A stretch of 64,000 nucleotides of DNA, taken from NCBI GenBank assembly GCA_010672825.2, contig JAAHFU020000005.1, positions 124,001 through 188,000 on the forward strand. Reading direction: 5' to 3'. A program made the position numbers and the translations under genes. The notes under the pieces are model-generated. The model searched no databases. It saw only the letters and a list, made by a program, of their open reading frames with translations, and was not told where the DNA came from. This document shows, in pieces, positions 35,612 to 45,682 of the stretch. This stretch comes from Leptolyngbya sp. SIO1E4 (GTDB lineage Bacteria > Cyanobacteriota > Cyanobacteriia > Phormidesmidales > Phormidesmidaceae). How positions within the stretch are numbered: the stretch's first letter is position 1; each line of letters starts with the position of its first letter.

Positions 35612-36745
35612 ATGGTCAGAACTGGGATTGGCATCCGCACAGCACAACTCAACAACGAGCGACTAGCTGGGCAAATTCATGTCTACGACGGGGAAGGCAA
35701 AGGCAAATCTCAGGTAGCGCTAGGCGTTGTGTTGCGCTCTATTGGCCTAGGGATTCAAACCTTTATGGAAAGCCGAGTGCTGCTGCTACGGTTCTTGAAG
35801 GGGCCGGGACGTACTTATGACGAAGATGCGGCAATTGAGGCCCTGCAGCGAGGCTTCCCACACCTGATTGACCAGGTACGCACAGGGCGAGCCGAGTTTT
35901 TTGGCCCAGATGGCATTACCAAGTTTGATAAGCAAGAAGCTCAGCGAGGGTGGGATGTTGCCAAAGGTGCGATCGCCTCAGGGCTCTACTCCGTTGTTGT
36001 CCTCGATGAAATCAACCCAGTGTTAGACCTAGGGCTATTGTCCATTGATGAGGTCGTACGAACGCTTAAGCAAAAACCAGACCATTTAGAAGTCATTGCC
36101 ACCGGGCGGGCCGCTCCCCAACCATTGCTGGAAATTGCCGATCTGCATTCAGAAATGAAGCCCCTACCCCATAAAAATGTTGATTTTCCAGGCATTGAGG
36201 GGGTAGAAATCTACACGGGAGATGGGAAAGGAAAGTCCACAAGCGCATTGGGTAAAGCACTCCAGGCAATTGGTCGAGGCATTAGCCAGGATAAGTCGCA
36301 CCGAGTGTTGATTATGCAGTGGTTGAAAGGAGGGCAGGGCTACACAGAAGATGCCGCGATCGCCGCACTCCACAAAAGCTACCCCAATTTGGTCGATCAT
36401 CAGCGCTGCGGGCGAGATGCCATTGTCTGGCGAGGGCAACAGCAGGAAATCGATTATGTAGAAGCAGAACGGGGCTGGGAAATTGCCTGCGCTGCGATCG
36501 CCTCTGGTCTCTACAAAACCATCATCCTAGACGAGCTCAACCCTACAGTGGATTTAGAGCTATTACCGGAAGAGCCCATTGTGCAAGCGCTCCTGCGTAA
36601 ACCCCGCGACACTGAAGTCATCATCACCGGGCGCTGTAAAAACCCCCCCGCCTACTTCGAACTCGCCAGCACCCACTCAGAAGTGTTTAACCATAAACAT
36701 TATGCAGAGAAAGGCATTGACCTTAAACGAGGGGTCGATTTCTAA
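35612..36745 (+). CDS. Tandem-duplicated CobA/BtuR-like P-loop protein
   Basis: A 377-residue cytoplasmic protein made of two homologous halves, each resembling the ATP:corrinoid adenosyltransferase CobA/BtuR. Half 1 (about 20-190): P-loop GEGKGKS (27-33), DEDAAIEAL, RGWDVAKGAIASGLYSVVVLDEINP. Half 2 (about 196-377): P-loop GDGKGKS (203-209), TEDAAIAAL, RGWEIACAAIASGLYKTIILDELNP. Both halves keep the nucleotide-binding loop and the LDE-NP strand, so neither is obviously dead. Single-domain CobA acts as a homodimer; this could be an internal pseudo-dimer. No other cobalamin gene or B12 riboswitch was seen, so a role in corrinoid adenosylation is inferred only. Confidence 0.8.
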   Translation: MVRTGIGIRTAQLNNERLAGQIHVYDGEGKGKSQVALGVVLRSIGLGIQTFMESRVLLLRFLKGPGRTYDEDAAIEALQRGFPHLIDQVRTGRAEFFGPDGITKFDKQEAQRGWDVAKGAIASGLYSVVVLDEINPVLDLGLLSIDEVVRTLKQKPDHLEVIATGRAAPQPLLEIADLHSEMKPLPHKNVDFPGIEGVEIYTGDGKGKSTSALGKALQAIGRGISQDKSHRVLIMQWLKGGQGYTEDAAIAALHKSYPNLVDHQRCGRDAIVWRGQQQEIDYVEAERGWEIACAAIASGLYKTIILDELNPTVDLELLPEEPIVQALLRKPRDTEVIITGRCKNPPAYFELASTHSEVFNHKHYAEKGIDLKRGVDF

Positions 36746-36765
36746 AGCGATGACGAATCCTGCCG

Positions 36766-36981
36766 CTAAAAAATCATCAGGTCTAATTCTGCATCGCTGA
36801 GGCCATCTACCCCGACGAGTTCAGTGCGGACAGCCAGGTAGCACCGGGTATAGATAGAAGACTGCTTGAAGCGAGGATTTGGCCGCCCCGCTTGAGCATC
36901 TGCCTCGGCATACGCTTCAAGATATTCAGGCGCGATCGCACCCTTGCGAGGGGGCATTGAAGTGTCTTTAGAAACAGTCAT
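36766..36981 (-). CDS. Small conserved-looking hypothetical protein
   Basis: A 71-residue soluble protein, convergent with the CobA-like gene (20 bp apart). It reads as a real protein: a basic N-terminus (MPPRKG from the second Met), an AEADAQAGRPNPRF segment and an acidic end (LSDAELDLMIF). No motif of known function is seen. The first ATG has no good Shine-Dalgarno, and the second Met (residue 9) is a possible start. It is probably a cyanobacterium-specific family. Confidence 0.55.
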   Translation of the reverse strand: MTVSKDTSMPPRKGAIAPEYLEAYAEADAQAGRPNPRFKQSSIYTRCYLAVRTELVGVDGLSDAELDLMIF

Positions 36982-37110
36982 AAAGGGCCATAACGCATCT
37001 TCGAAGATTACGATACTGATCCCTCAGGATTTCTCCCATTAACTTTTGGAAGCTTTAAGAAATCATCCCGACTCTATGACACTGAGTTAAGTCAATAATG
37101 ACGGTTGCTT

Positions 37111-39633
37111 TCACGAAGCCGCTTCCAGCCAATCAGTCCGACTTGCCAATAATGCTGTGGCCTCTTGAACCGGCAAGGGTTTAGCAAAGTAATAGCCCTG
37201 GCCAAAGTGGCAACTAGCCGCTTTGAGTAAATTCAATTGTTGACGGCTAGAGATCCCTTCTGCCACTAAATTCATATTCAATTTTTGCCCAAGGCTGATA
37301 ATTGTTTGTACGATCTCTCGATCCTCGCTACTGTTTTCCATCCTGCTGACAAAAGATTGGTCTATTTTGAGCGTATCTGTTGGAAATCGATGCAGATAGC
37401 TTAAGGACGAATACCCAGTCCCAAAATCATCGATCGCAAGTTGAATGCCTAACTCCTTGAGTTTCAACATCAAAGTATGGGCAGCTTCAAAATCGCGCAT
37501 AATCATGCTTTCAGTAATTTCAAGCTGAATAGACGTTCCCGAAATTCCTAACTGATTCAAAGTTGCCCCGATCTTCTGGCACAGATCGGGCTGATCAAAC
37601 TGCCGCCTGGAAAGATTGATACTCATCTTCAACGACAGGTTCGGAAATTGCTGGTTCCACGACTTAATCTGCTGGAAAGCTGTTTTGATAATCCATTCCC
37701 CCAATGGAATAATCATGCCTGTTTCTTCAATAATGGGGATAAATCGGTTGGGAGAAATCAGCCCTCTCTCTTCTTGGCTCCAACGTAGAAGGGCTTCAAA
37801 TCCAGCAATGCTGCCGGTTTGAATGTTCACAATAGGCTGATAGTGTAATGAGAATTCATCGTCTTCTAGCGCTTTGATCAGATCACTCTCTAAATCTAAG
37901 CGGGCAATGGCTTCTTCTCTCATCTCATCTGAAAAAACCTGGTATTGAGCTTCATTAAGCGCCTTAGCCCGATACATTGCGGTATGAGCATCTCGCAGCA
38001 GATCTTCAGGCGTCTGACAGTATTTTGTTTGGGTGATAGCAAGCCCCACACTTGCCGTGACAGAGAGTCGATGTTTCCCTAGCATCAAAGGGCTCGATAA
38101 AATCGATCGCATCTTGTCGAGCAATGCCTTCACCCGTGTCAGACTGCTATTGTGAAATAAAATTGCGAACTCATCTCCCCCAACCCTGGCAATCTGAGCA
38201 TGTTCTCCTAAAGTCTTAACCAGGCGTTGGGCAATTTCAATCAGGACCCGATCACCCGCATAATGACCCAGGCTCTTATTGATAATTTGAAAGCGATCAA
38301 CATCTAAAAAAGCCGCAATAACAGGCTTAGAATTTTGGGCTCCTAGGGCTCGTTTGATGTAAAGCAAAAAAACCTCTCGCCCTGGCAGTTCTGTCAGGCC
38401 ATCGTGGGTACTGCGATAAATCGACTTTTGAGCAATCACAACCCCGCCCGCGACAAAGGTCCCCAATAATGGTTCAAGTAGCGGGAACCAAACTAGCTGA
38501 GTCAGGCTTAACCAGCTTATTCCGAAGAGTGATACAAAGAGACCCGTCCCGGCCAGTATAAGCATCCCAGAGCGACGAATTTTCCAAGCCAAGAGACTGG
38601 TTATCGCAGCCCATCCCATTAACCATGCAAATTCTCCCCACGGCGTCAGGAACCCATATTGAGCAGGTCTGCCCTCGGCAATATCGAGTAACTGGCTAAT
38701 GATTTGGGCATGGACAACAACCCCCGACATTGTGAAGCGATTATCTCGGCTAGCACTGTAGGGAGTATAAAATTCATCCTTCAGACTGGGTGCAACCGAA
38801 CCGATAAGGACAATTTTGCCTTGCAACTGCTCAGGATCAAAGTCACCGCTCAAGATTTCTCCCACGGATATTTGTGTCGCCGGGGAATTACTAGAACGAT
38901 ATCGCAACAGCGTCTGAAAGCCGCGGTCGTCGATCGTTTGATAGCCACCTGATTGTTTACCTAGACGATGGATAGGGTAGCCGTTGATATAGAGAGTCTG
39001 GGAATCATGCTCAAAACTGCCCAAAGCGTTAGGCAGTGAAGCTAAAGCGACCCTAAGCGAAAAGGCATAATAGGGCTTTTCAGGATGGCTCACAAATAGA
39101 AGACTACGCCTGATCACCCCATCTGGATCAATGCTGAGATCATTGAAGCCAACACGATGCCAAGGAACAGAGTCAGGGGGAGGAACTCTCTGGGGACCGC
39201 TGCCTACATTCGTAATTGCAATTAAGTTATCCGCAGCAAATTGTTTTTCTAAGGCAGGACGCCCAGGCGGATGGTAAGTTTTGCGATAAAGGTCTAAGCC
39301 AACAACCTGAGGCTGCTGTTCTTGGATGGTATCCAAAAGGACGGCAATCTTTTGATCAGACAGTGGCCACCCGTAGTCCTGGATATCTGACTCCGTAATG
39401 CCCACAACCACTAACCGGGGGTCTTGTCCCTGGCCATCCTGAAGTCTGACGAGGCAATCAAAAATAAACAGCTCAAATCGTTGCAAGCCTCCGAGCTTTT
39501 TAGCCCCCGTCACAAGGGTTACTGCCACCAAAGTGGCAATCAGAATTGAGCGCCGACTAAAAGGCAGGGCCTGGAAAAGATTAGCTATAAAAGGCTTGGC
39601 CCTGTTGTAAAACCTGAGGGGCGATCGCACCAT
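37111..39633 (-). CDS. CHASE2-GGDEF-EAL cyclic-di-GMP signalling protein
   Basis: An 840-residue membrane sensor. Order: N-terminal helix (about 30-48), an extracytoplasmic CHASE2 domain (about 50-330, with VVVGITESDIQDYGWPLSD and GKIVLIGSVAPSLKDEFYTP), three transmembrane helices (about 335-405), a GGDEF domain with intact GGDEF (485-489) and an EAL domain with EALLRW (613-618), NLSRRQF and DDFGTGYSSLSYL. Both enzymatic signatures are complete, so it could both make and break c-di-GMP, or one domain may regulate the other. It is monocistronic. The ligand sensed by CHASE2 is unknown. Confidence 0.92.
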   Translation of the reverse strand: MVRSPLRFYNRAKPFIANLFQALPFSRRSILIATLVAVTLVTGAKKLGGLQRFELFIFDCLVRLQDGQGQDPRLVVVGITESDIQDYGWPLSDQKIAVLLDTIQEQQPQVVGLDLYRKTYHPPGRPALEKQFAADNLIAITNVGSGPQRVPPPDSVPWHRVGFNDLSIDPDGVIRRSLLFVSHPEKPYYAFSLRVALASLPNALGSFEHDSQTLYINGYPIHRLGKQSGGYQTIDDRGFQTLLRYRSSNSPATQISVGEILSGDFDPEQLQGKIVLIGSVAPSLKDEFYTPYSASRDNRFTMSGVVVHAQIISQLLDIAEGRPAQYGFLTPWGEFAWLMGWAAITSLLAWKIRRSGMLILAGTGLFVSLFGISWLSLTQLVWFPLLEPLLGTFVAGGVVIAQKSIYRSTHDGLTELPGREVFLLYIKRALGAQNSKPVIAAFLDVDRFQIINKSLGHYAGDRVLIEIAQRLVKTLGEHAQIARVGGDEFAILFHNSSLTRVKALLDKMRSILSSPLMLGKHRLSVTASVGLAITQTKYCQTPEDLLRDAHTAMYRAKALNEAQYQVFSDEMREEAIARLDLESDLIKALEDDEFSLHYQPIVNIQTGSIAGFEALLRWSQEERGLISPNRFIPIIEETGMIIPLGEWIIKTAFQQIKSWNQQFPNLSLKMSINLSRRQFDQPDLCQKIGATLNQLGISGTSIQLEITESMIMRDFEAAHTLMLKLKELGIQLAIDDFGTGYSSLSYLHRFPTDTLKIDQSFVSRMENSSEDREIVQTIISLGQKLNMNLVAEGISSRQQLNLLKAASCHFGQGYYFAKPLPVQEATALLASRTDWLEAAS

Positions 39634-39924
39634 ATGCAGCCAAACTGTTAAAGGGTAAGTCTTGCCATGTTTCCATGGAACTAAGACCTAATAGAGTTCT
39701 CACCCACTTAGATAGGCTCCGGTCACTATAGCTGGCCGTGGCTAAATGTTTGATGCGTCTTTATGATTACCCAGAGAAATAGCATAACAGTTTGGAGGGG
39801 GAGCGTACAATCCCTTGAATAGTAACAATAGGGGTAATTTCGGAGGTTTTAACCCTAATGATTTAGAGCCTTGTGCTAATTGTGACGTTTCAGTGGCTAA
39901 CGCGATCAGAATGTTATGAGCGCT

Positions 39925-40107
39925 TTAGAACTGAGCTGTCCAGTGGGTTCCGCCCCCTTGTCTCTGGTCAGGGAACTCATCTCCCCCAGAATTGTCTGCC
40001 AAACTTTTTGCGGGCACGTTTAAGAGCATCAAACTAAGACTACAAATTAAGCCCAGAAAGACTAGGCCACGGGGCAAAACCAAGAGTTGAATAAGCAGCG
40101 ATTTCAT
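39925..40107 (-). CDS. Small secreted peptide with RQGGGTHW motif
   Basis: A 60-residue protein with a signal peptide (MKSLLIQLLVLPRGLVFLGLICSL...) ending near AKSLA-D, and a mature part of only about 20 residues, rich in Gly, Asp and Gln, that ends in RQGGGTHWTAQF. ATG 40107 is preferred to the TTG at 40113 because AAGG lies about 10 nt upstream. Similar short exported proteins with a GGGTR/GGGTH stretch occur in cyanobacteria, sometimes near CHASE2 or CHAT proteins, but I know of no function. The neighbouring CHASE2 gene is on the same strand, downstream. Confidence 0.5.
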   Translation of the reverse strand: MKSLLIQLLVLPRGLVFLGLICSLSLMLLNVPAKSLADNSGGDEFPDQRQGGGTHWTAQF

Positions 40108-40592
40108 GGTCAATGCACCTTACTTCTGATTCTGATCGTCCTGCTTGCACTAATGAATATAGTTCCGATTTGCGATGCTGAGTCGATCAGGATGCAAGCT
40201 TTAGCATTCCGCAAACATTGCATGCATTTTCTGTGTCAATCAACACACAAGGTGAACAAATAATACAAGCTTCACTCACTATTAAAGGCATTGTAATTAT
40301 CATTGCACACAGGGAACTTACGGGTGATATCGGCTGATATCAAAAGGATTTAGTGATGTTTACCTAAGCAGAAAGGTATCGCTGCCACGTCAAACAAATT
40401 GCGAACCCAGTTTCATCCAATAAATCTGAAGGTAGCAAAGCAGATAACTTAGTCAGTAGTTTTACGATTTCGCCTTCGGATATTACTGAAGTCTGATTCT
40501 GGAGGTCAGCATTTCCCAGGAGAGTTTGTTTGTTTACCCTTCGTTTTCTGAGCTTTTTTATGCGGTATTGACGCTGTTCTTTGCAAAGTTGA
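40108..40592. other. Intergenic region, no gene seen
   Basis: The 485 bp are AT-rich. The only structure noticed is a pair of GATATC hexamers in TGATATCGGCTGATATC (about 40324-40340). It probably holds the promoter of the small secreted peptide gene. Confidence 0.4.
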
Positions 40593-40934
40593 TCACTTTG
40601 CTTCAGACTCTTTACTAGGGTCTGATTTCTTGCTTGTCAGGGCTCGCCATCCCCGCGATCGCATAATATTTTGACAAGCCACCATTCCCCCGGTTGCCAA
40701 CATCCATAGCAACCCCAGCCCATTTAGGAGAACATAAATAGGTGCAATCGTTTCACCCAGATACTCTCCTTCATGGAGCACCATAAGGAAATGTACTTGA
40801 TCGCGACTGAGCCCTAGCCAGCTTTTTCCCAGGCGATAAATAACCCCAGTGGTGACCGTCATGAACAGAGGGAGAAGCACAAAGGGCGCTAGAGTAGCAT
40901 GGAGTCTACGAAAGTTCACTTTGAGATCGCCCAT
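40593..40934 (-). CDS. Small PepSY-type membrane protein
   Basis: A 113-residue protein with FRRLHATLAPFVLLPLFMTVTTG at the N-terminus, the sequence style of PepSY-associated transmembrane helices, then HFLMVLHEGEYLGETIAPIYVLLNGLGLLWML and a charged cytoplasmic tail (KKSDPSKESEAK). Two or three membrane helices are predicted. Histidines in RRLH and VLHEGEYLG could bind haem or metal, but that is a guess. Its function is unknown. It is divergent from the GPH transporter, with 332 bp between them. Confidence 0.65.
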   Translation of the reverse strand: MGDLKVNFRRLHATLAPFVLLPLFMTVTTGVIYRLGKSWLGLSRDQVHFLMVLHEGEYLGETIAPIYVLLNGLGLLWMLATGGMVACQNIMRSRGWRALTSKKSDPSKESEAK

Positions 40935-41095
40935 TTATCAATCCTACAAACACTGATAATCTATAGCTTTCTCAGATACTTTAGCTGAGGCCGATACTAC
41001 AGTTTAATCTTCCAATGCTCACAAGATCTGTGAGTAATCATAGACACGACTCTGCGTTCACCAGAAGCGTAACGGTTTCCATCGCGCTTTAGATA

Positions 41096-41125
41096 CGGGC
41101 TTGAATCAATCGGGCTTGAATCAAT
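41096..41125 (+). repeat. 15-bp direct tandem repeat upstream of the transporter
   Basis: CGGGCTTGAATCAAT occurs twice head to tail, 142-171 bp before the start codon of the GPH transporter. It is a candidate regulator site or a replication-slippage product. The rest of the 40935-41266 spacer shows nothing else; GGAG at 41253-41256 is the Shine-Dalgarno. Confidence 0.7.
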
Positions 41126-41266
41126 GTGGAATGATGGTTAAGCATAGGTCATTGGAAAAACGTGTCCGCAACTAAGCCAGGTGCGTAGCCGTGTCAGGGG
41201 ATCTGTCGTTCATTGCCTTAGCAGATCTATTTCTGAATCTGTTTTTGATGTTGGAGACCGAAATTT

Positions 41267-42688
41267 ATGATCTCACCCCCCGGTGAGAGCAATGCTCATC
41301 TGCAAGAACAATTAAGTCCTAAAACTTGCCTTGCTTACGGCATTGGGGAAATTTCAGCCGCGCTACCCACCAGTATGTCGGCGTTTTTCACCTTATTTTT
41401 CTTTACGGACGTTGCAGGCTTGGGGCCAACGTTAGCAGGGGCAGCCATTCTCTCTGGTAAGGTGTGGGATGCCTTTAGCGATCCTTTGGTGGGGTGGTTG
41501 AGTGATCGCACGCGCTCTCCCTTAGGGCGACGATATCCTTGGATGCTTGGCGGCATGTTCCCCCTAGCCATTGCCTGTATGCTGCAGTGGATTGTGCCTC
41601 CAACGAACAACCAGTGGCTCTTGTTCACCTACTACAGTGGGGTTTCATTCATTGCGTTCACGTCTTTGACGGCGGTGATGCTCCCGTTTTCTGCCCTAGC
41701 GGCAGAACTGACCCGCAGCTATAACGAGCGCATTAATCTGATCAGCTTTAAATCGGCCTTCAGTATTGGTGGCAGCATTTTTGCGTTAATGACTGCCCAA
41801 GCTTTATTTGCCAGGATTCAGCACCCAAGCCACAAATACCTGGCCGTCGGGGTCATTAACGGCACCTTGGTGATAATAGCCGTGCTCATTTGCGTAGCCG
41901 GAACCTGGTCTCGCTACCGTCTCGTCCAGCGCTATCACCCTGTAGACCCCCGAGTGTCTTCTGAAATATCGCTCGTGCAACAGGCTAAGGAAGCCTTGCA
42001 AAATCCTGCCTTCCGTTGGGTGATGGGTCTCTATCTCTGTTCTTGGACTGCAGTACAGGTTTCAGCGGTCGTATTACCTTATTTTGTCGTGAATTGGATG
42101 GGGCTGTCAGAACGGCACTTTGTTCAAATGGCCCTGGTTGTTCAGGGGACTGCCGTGGTGACGATCGTGCTCTGGAACTGGTTAGGCCGCAAAACTGACA
42201 AACGGACGATTTACTTCCTCGGGGCTCCGCTGATTTTAATTGCCCAGTGGGGATTGTTTAATCTGCAGCCAGGGCAGAATCATCTCCTATTTAGCCTGGC
42301 CGCGATCGCAGGCGTTGGCACTGCCACCGTGTATCTGGTGCCTTGGTCAATGCTGCCCGATGTAGTGGATTTTGATGAAGCTCGCACCGGTCTACGCCGT
42401 GAAGGTATCTTTTATGGCTTTGCCGTGTTCATTCAAAAAATTGGTATTGCGATCGCCATTTTCTTGACCAGCCGCATTCTGGAGTGGTCAGGGTATCTGG
42501 CCTCAACCGGGTTAGATAGCGGAACACCCCAACCCGATACTGCCCTCTGGATGATCCGGCTAATTATGGGGCCAATTCCTGCAGTTCTGATTCTTGGAGG
42601 TCTGGTTTGCGCAGCCTTTTATCCCATTAGTCGAAGCGTACATCGCCAAATTTTGAAACAGTGCGATCGTCAGCCCCCTAGGGTTTAG
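41267..42688 (+). CDS. GPH/MelB-type MFS transporter
   Basis: A 473-residue protein with twelve hydrophobic segments. The glycoside-pentoside-hexuronide signature is clear: WDAFSDPLVGWLSDRTRSPLGRRYPWML after helix 2, and the cytosolic DFDEARTGLRREGIFYGF block near residue 370. Members are sodium- or proton-coupled sugar symporters, though some carry lipids. It is not adjacent to a sugar-catabolic gene except the convergent glgB. A direct repeat in the upstream spacer may be an operator. Shine-Dalgarno GGAG lies 10 nt before ATG. Confidence 0.88.
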   Translation: MISPPGESNAHLQEQLSPKTCLAYGIGEISAALPTSMSAFFTLFFFTDVAGLGPTLAGAAILSGKVWDAFSDPLVGWLSDRTRSPLGRRYPWMLGGMFPLAIACMLQWIVPPTNNQWLLFTYYSGVSFIAFTSLTAVMLPFSALAAELTRSYNERINLISFKSAFSIGGSIFALMTAQALFARIQHPSHKYLAVGVINGTLVIIAVLICVAGTWSRYRLVQRYHPVDPRVSSEISLVQQAKEALQNPAFRWVMGLYLCSWTAVQVSAVVLPYFVVNWMGLSERHFVQMALVVQGTAVVTIVLWNWLGRKTDKRTIYFLGAPLILIAQWGLFNLQPGQNHLLFSLAAIAGVGTATVYLVPWSMLPDVVDFDEARTGLRREGIFYGFAVFIQKIGIAIAIFLTSRILEWSGYLASTGLDSGTPQPDTALWMIRLIMGPIPAVLILGGLVCAAFYPISRSVHRQILKQCDRQPPRV

Positions 42689-42919
42689 ATACCAGGTCAG
42701 ATCAGGGAGGGGTAAGGAACGCTTTAAGACATCAACTTCCCTTGCCGCTAGGGCAAGTTTGCCAGAATCCCAGGTTCATAACCACCCCATAGTGACAAGC
42801 CCTGTGCTTCCAACGCGTCTGTCAGAAATCTCCAAAGGTGTCAATTGGAATTCTGGCTTCTGGCACCGAGATTCTCTCAGTTCCTTCACGTCCCTAACCC
42901 TTCTCTCTATTCTTCACGT

Positions 42920-45223
42920 TTAGGGCATATTTTTCCCTGCTTCAATTGCCTGGGTGTATTCTCGATCCAATTTGAATGCAATGACTGCTAAAGGAGGCAG
43001 CGTCACATCAATCGAGTAGGGCTTTCCATGAAAAGTCCAGTCGTCTGTCCATTTACCTCCCAAGTTGCCCATATTAGTGCCGCCAAACTCTCGGGCATCG
43101 CTGTTAAACAACTCTTTGTAATAGCCTCGTTCAGGCAAGCCTACTCGATAATGGCTATGGGGTTGAGGTGTAAAGTTGCACACAGCGACGATAAAGTCGT
43201 CGCTGTCCTTATCACGACGAATGAATGAAACGACACTATGACGGTTATCGTTGCAATCAATCCATTCAAAGCCGTCCTGGGAAAAGTCTTGGCTATATAA
43301 GGCGGGTTCACGCTTATAAAGGGCGTTGAGCTCTCCCATAAAATGCTTATGATTTTTATGGGGGTCATATTGCAGTAGATGCCACTCCAAATCACCCCAG
43401 ACGTTCCACTCACTCCACTGGCCAAACTCCATGCTCATGTACAGTGTTTTTTTGCCTGGGTGCAGGAACATGTAGGTAAATAAGCAGCGTAGGTTGGCAA
43501 ACTTTTGCCATTCATCCCCCGGCATTTTGCCCAGCATATTGCTCTTACCGTGCACAACCTCATCGTGGGAGAGCGCCAGCATAAAGTTTTCGCTGAAGGC
43601 ATACCAGATACTGAAGGTCACATTGTTTTGGTGGAACTGACGAAACCAGGGATCCATTTGGAAATAATCCAACATGTCATGCATCCAGCCCATGTTCCAT
43701 TTCAGGTTAAAGCCCAGCCCACCAACATAGGTTGGCCAAGATACCATGGGCCAGGAGGTAGACTCTTCTGCAATGGATAAGACGCCCGGATAGTAGCTGA
43801 AAAGAACATGGTTCACCTGGCGCAAAAAGTCCGCTGCTTCTATGTTTTCGCGCCCTCCATACTCGTTTGCAACCCACTGTCCAGGTTCGCGGCAGTAGTC
43901 TAAATAAAGCATTGAAGCTACTGCATCGACCCGGATACCGTCAATGTGATATTTATCAAACCAAAATATGGCGTTAGCCACCAAAAAGTTGCGGACTTCA
44001 TTCCGACCGTAGTTGAAGACTAAAGTCCCCCATTCTTTATGCTCTCCCTTGCGAGGATCAGCATGCTCGTACAAGTGAGTGCCATCAAAAAAGGCTAAAC
44101 CATGACCATCTTTCGGGAAGTGACCAGGCACCCAGTCGACGATGACCCCAATTTCGTGCTGATGACACTGATCGATGAAATACATCAGGTCGTCGGGGGA
44201 ACCGTAGCGAGAAGTGGCAGCGTAGTAGCCCGTCACCTGATATCCCCAAGACCCATCAAACGGGTGCTCGGCGATGGGTAATAGTTCGACATGGGTAAAG
44301 CCTAATTCCTTTACATAAGGAATGAGTTTGTCTGCGAGTTCACGATAGGTGAGAAACCGAGCTCCAGGCTTTAAGTCTGCGACTTGCACAGCTGTTTCTG
44401 TGGTGCCATCTGGACGGATTGCTGGCTCGGCAGAAGAGGCATGTAGCCAAGACCCTAAATGAACTTCGTAGACAGAAACGGGTTGGGTCATGGGATCCAG
44501 ATGGCGGCGCTTTTCCATCCAGCCAGTATCTTGCCACTGGTAAGCATCAAGATCGGCCACGATGGAAGCGGTTTTAGGTCGAACTTCCTGCTGAAATCCA
44601 TAGGGATCAGATTTCTCGTAGATATGACCGGCTTGGTTTTTAATTTCATATTTGTAGGATTCACCCACTTTCAGTCCAGGAATAAACAGTTCCCAAATGC
44701 CGTTACCCGTAAGGCGCATCTGGTGTTTGCGACCATCCCACTGGTTGAAGTCACCAAGCACCGAAACATTACGGCCATTGGGTGCCCAGACAGCAAAGTA
44801 GACGCCTGCAACCCCATCAATTTTGGTGGTGTGTGCGCCTAGCTTCTCGTAGATCCGGTGATGATTGCCTTCTACAAACAGGTGGACATCAAAGTCCGTG
44901 ATGCGGCGGGTCTTAAAGGCATAGGGATCATAAATAAAACGCTCATGCTCCCCCTCTATGTACTTGAGCTGATAGTTAGCGAGCTCTTCTATCTGAATCA
45001 CGCATTCAAAGAAGTGCGGATTATGGCTGCTTTCCATGCAATGCTCAGTGCGTGCCTCAGGTAAAACCACCCAAGCAGTATTCGCATTTGGAAGATAAGC
45101 GCGAACGGCCCAAACCGTTTTACCATCCTGTTGAATCATGTGTGGCCCCAGCACTTCAAAGGGGTTGTGGTGCTGGTTCCAAACAATGCGGTCAATCTGC
45201 TCAGGGGCAACCGTAACAGCCAT
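42920..45223 (-). CDS. glgB: 1,4-alpha-glucan branching enzyme
   Basis: GH13 enzyme that introduces alpha-1,6 branches into glycogen. The 767-residue length is normal for a GlgB with the N1 domain (about 1-120) followed by CBM48 (about 125-215), the TIM barrel and a C-terminal beta domain. The N-terminus [11 protein letters not shown] is typical. The catalytic Asp is in [12 protein letters not shown] (about 430), the Glu in [10 protein letters not shown] (about 483) and the transition-state Asp in [10 protein letters not shown] (about 552). It is monocistronic and convergent with the GPH transporter; the 231-bp spacer has no gene. Confidence 0.96.
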   Translation of the reverse strand: MAVTVAPEQIDRIVWNQHHNPFEVLGPHMIQQDGKTVWAVRAYLPNANTAWVVLPEARTEHCMESSHNPHFFECVIQIEELANYQLKYIEGEHERFIYDPYAFKTRRITDFDVHLFVEGNHHRIYEKLGAHTTKIDGVAGVYFAVWAPNGRNVSVLGDFNQWDGRKHQMRLTGNGIWELFIPGLKVGESYKYEIKNQAGHIYEKSDPYGFQQEVRPKTASIVADLDAYQWQDTGWMEKRRHLDPMTQPVSVYEVHLGSWLHASSAEPAIRPDGTTETAVQVADLKPGARFLTYRELADKLIPYVKELGFTHVELLPIAEHPFDGSWGYQVTGYYAATSRYGSPDDLMYFIDQCHQHEIGVIVDWVPGHFPKDGHGLAFFDGTHLYEHADPRKGEHKEWGTLVFNYGRNEVRNFLVANAIFWFDKYHIDGIRVDAVASMLYLDYCREPGQWVANEYGGRENIEAADFLRQVNHVLFSYYPGVLSIAEESTSWPMVSWPTYVGGLGFNLKWNMGWMHDMLDYFQMDPWFRQFHQNNVTFSIWYAFSENFMLALSHDEVVHGKSNMLGKMPGDEWQKFANLRCLFTYMFLHPGKKTLYMSMEFGQWSEWNVWGDLEWHLLQYDPHKNHKHFMGELNALYKREPALYSQDFSQDGFEWIDCNDNRHSVVSFIRRDKDSDDFIVAVCNFTPQPHSHYRVGLPERGYYKELFNSDAREFGGTNMGNLGGKWTDDWTFHGKPYSIDVTLPPLAVIAFKLDREYTQAIEAGKNMP

Positions 45224-45385
45224 AGAAAACCTTAGATTAAAGAGCGTCTATTACAAATGATGCAATTACCAGGCAAATACTCCACCGAAGGCTGAAAGCC
45301 AAGGGGGTATCTGCGAAATAGATTAACAAAACTTTGCAAGTATAAGGGGGTCAGCGCTAAAGTTTTCGAGAAAAATCTGATCCTG

Positions 45386-45682
45386 CTACAAAAAAGGAAG
45401 GAGAGGCTTCACAACCCGTCTGAGCTGCAACAAAAACACAAGTTCGCGCACCTGAGACGGTAACAACGGATCTTCATTCCGACCGAGGGTTTCTTGCAGC
45501 TGGTCGTACTCGGCCGCCGTTAAGGGTTCACCAGTGAGTGGCGATCGCGCTTCTAGAATAATTTCTGTTCGCAGAACCTCTTCAGGGGTGTCCTCAGGGG
45601 GGGGGAGCGCATTGGCAAGTTGGGAACTGCTGGTGGCGAGTAGGCCAGCGATCGCGAGGGAAAACAGCCGGGTAATTTTCAT
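45386..45682 (-). CDS. Small exported hypothetical protein
   Basis: A 98-residue protein with a signal peptide (MKITRLFSLAIAGLLATSSS, cleavage near ANA-LPPP). The mature part of about 73 residues begins PPPEDTPEEVLRTEIILEARSPLTGEPLTAAEYDQLQ, which I recall as a conserved stretch in cyanobacterial periplasmic proteins of unknown function, and ends in a helix. No catalytic motif is visible. It lies downstream of the start side of glgB but transcribes towards it. Confidence 0.65.
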   Translation of the reverse strand: MKITRLFSLAIAGLLATSSSQLANALPPPEDTPEEVLRTEIILEARSPLTGEPLTAAEYDQLQETLGRNEDPLLPSQVRELVFLLQLRRVVKPLLPFL

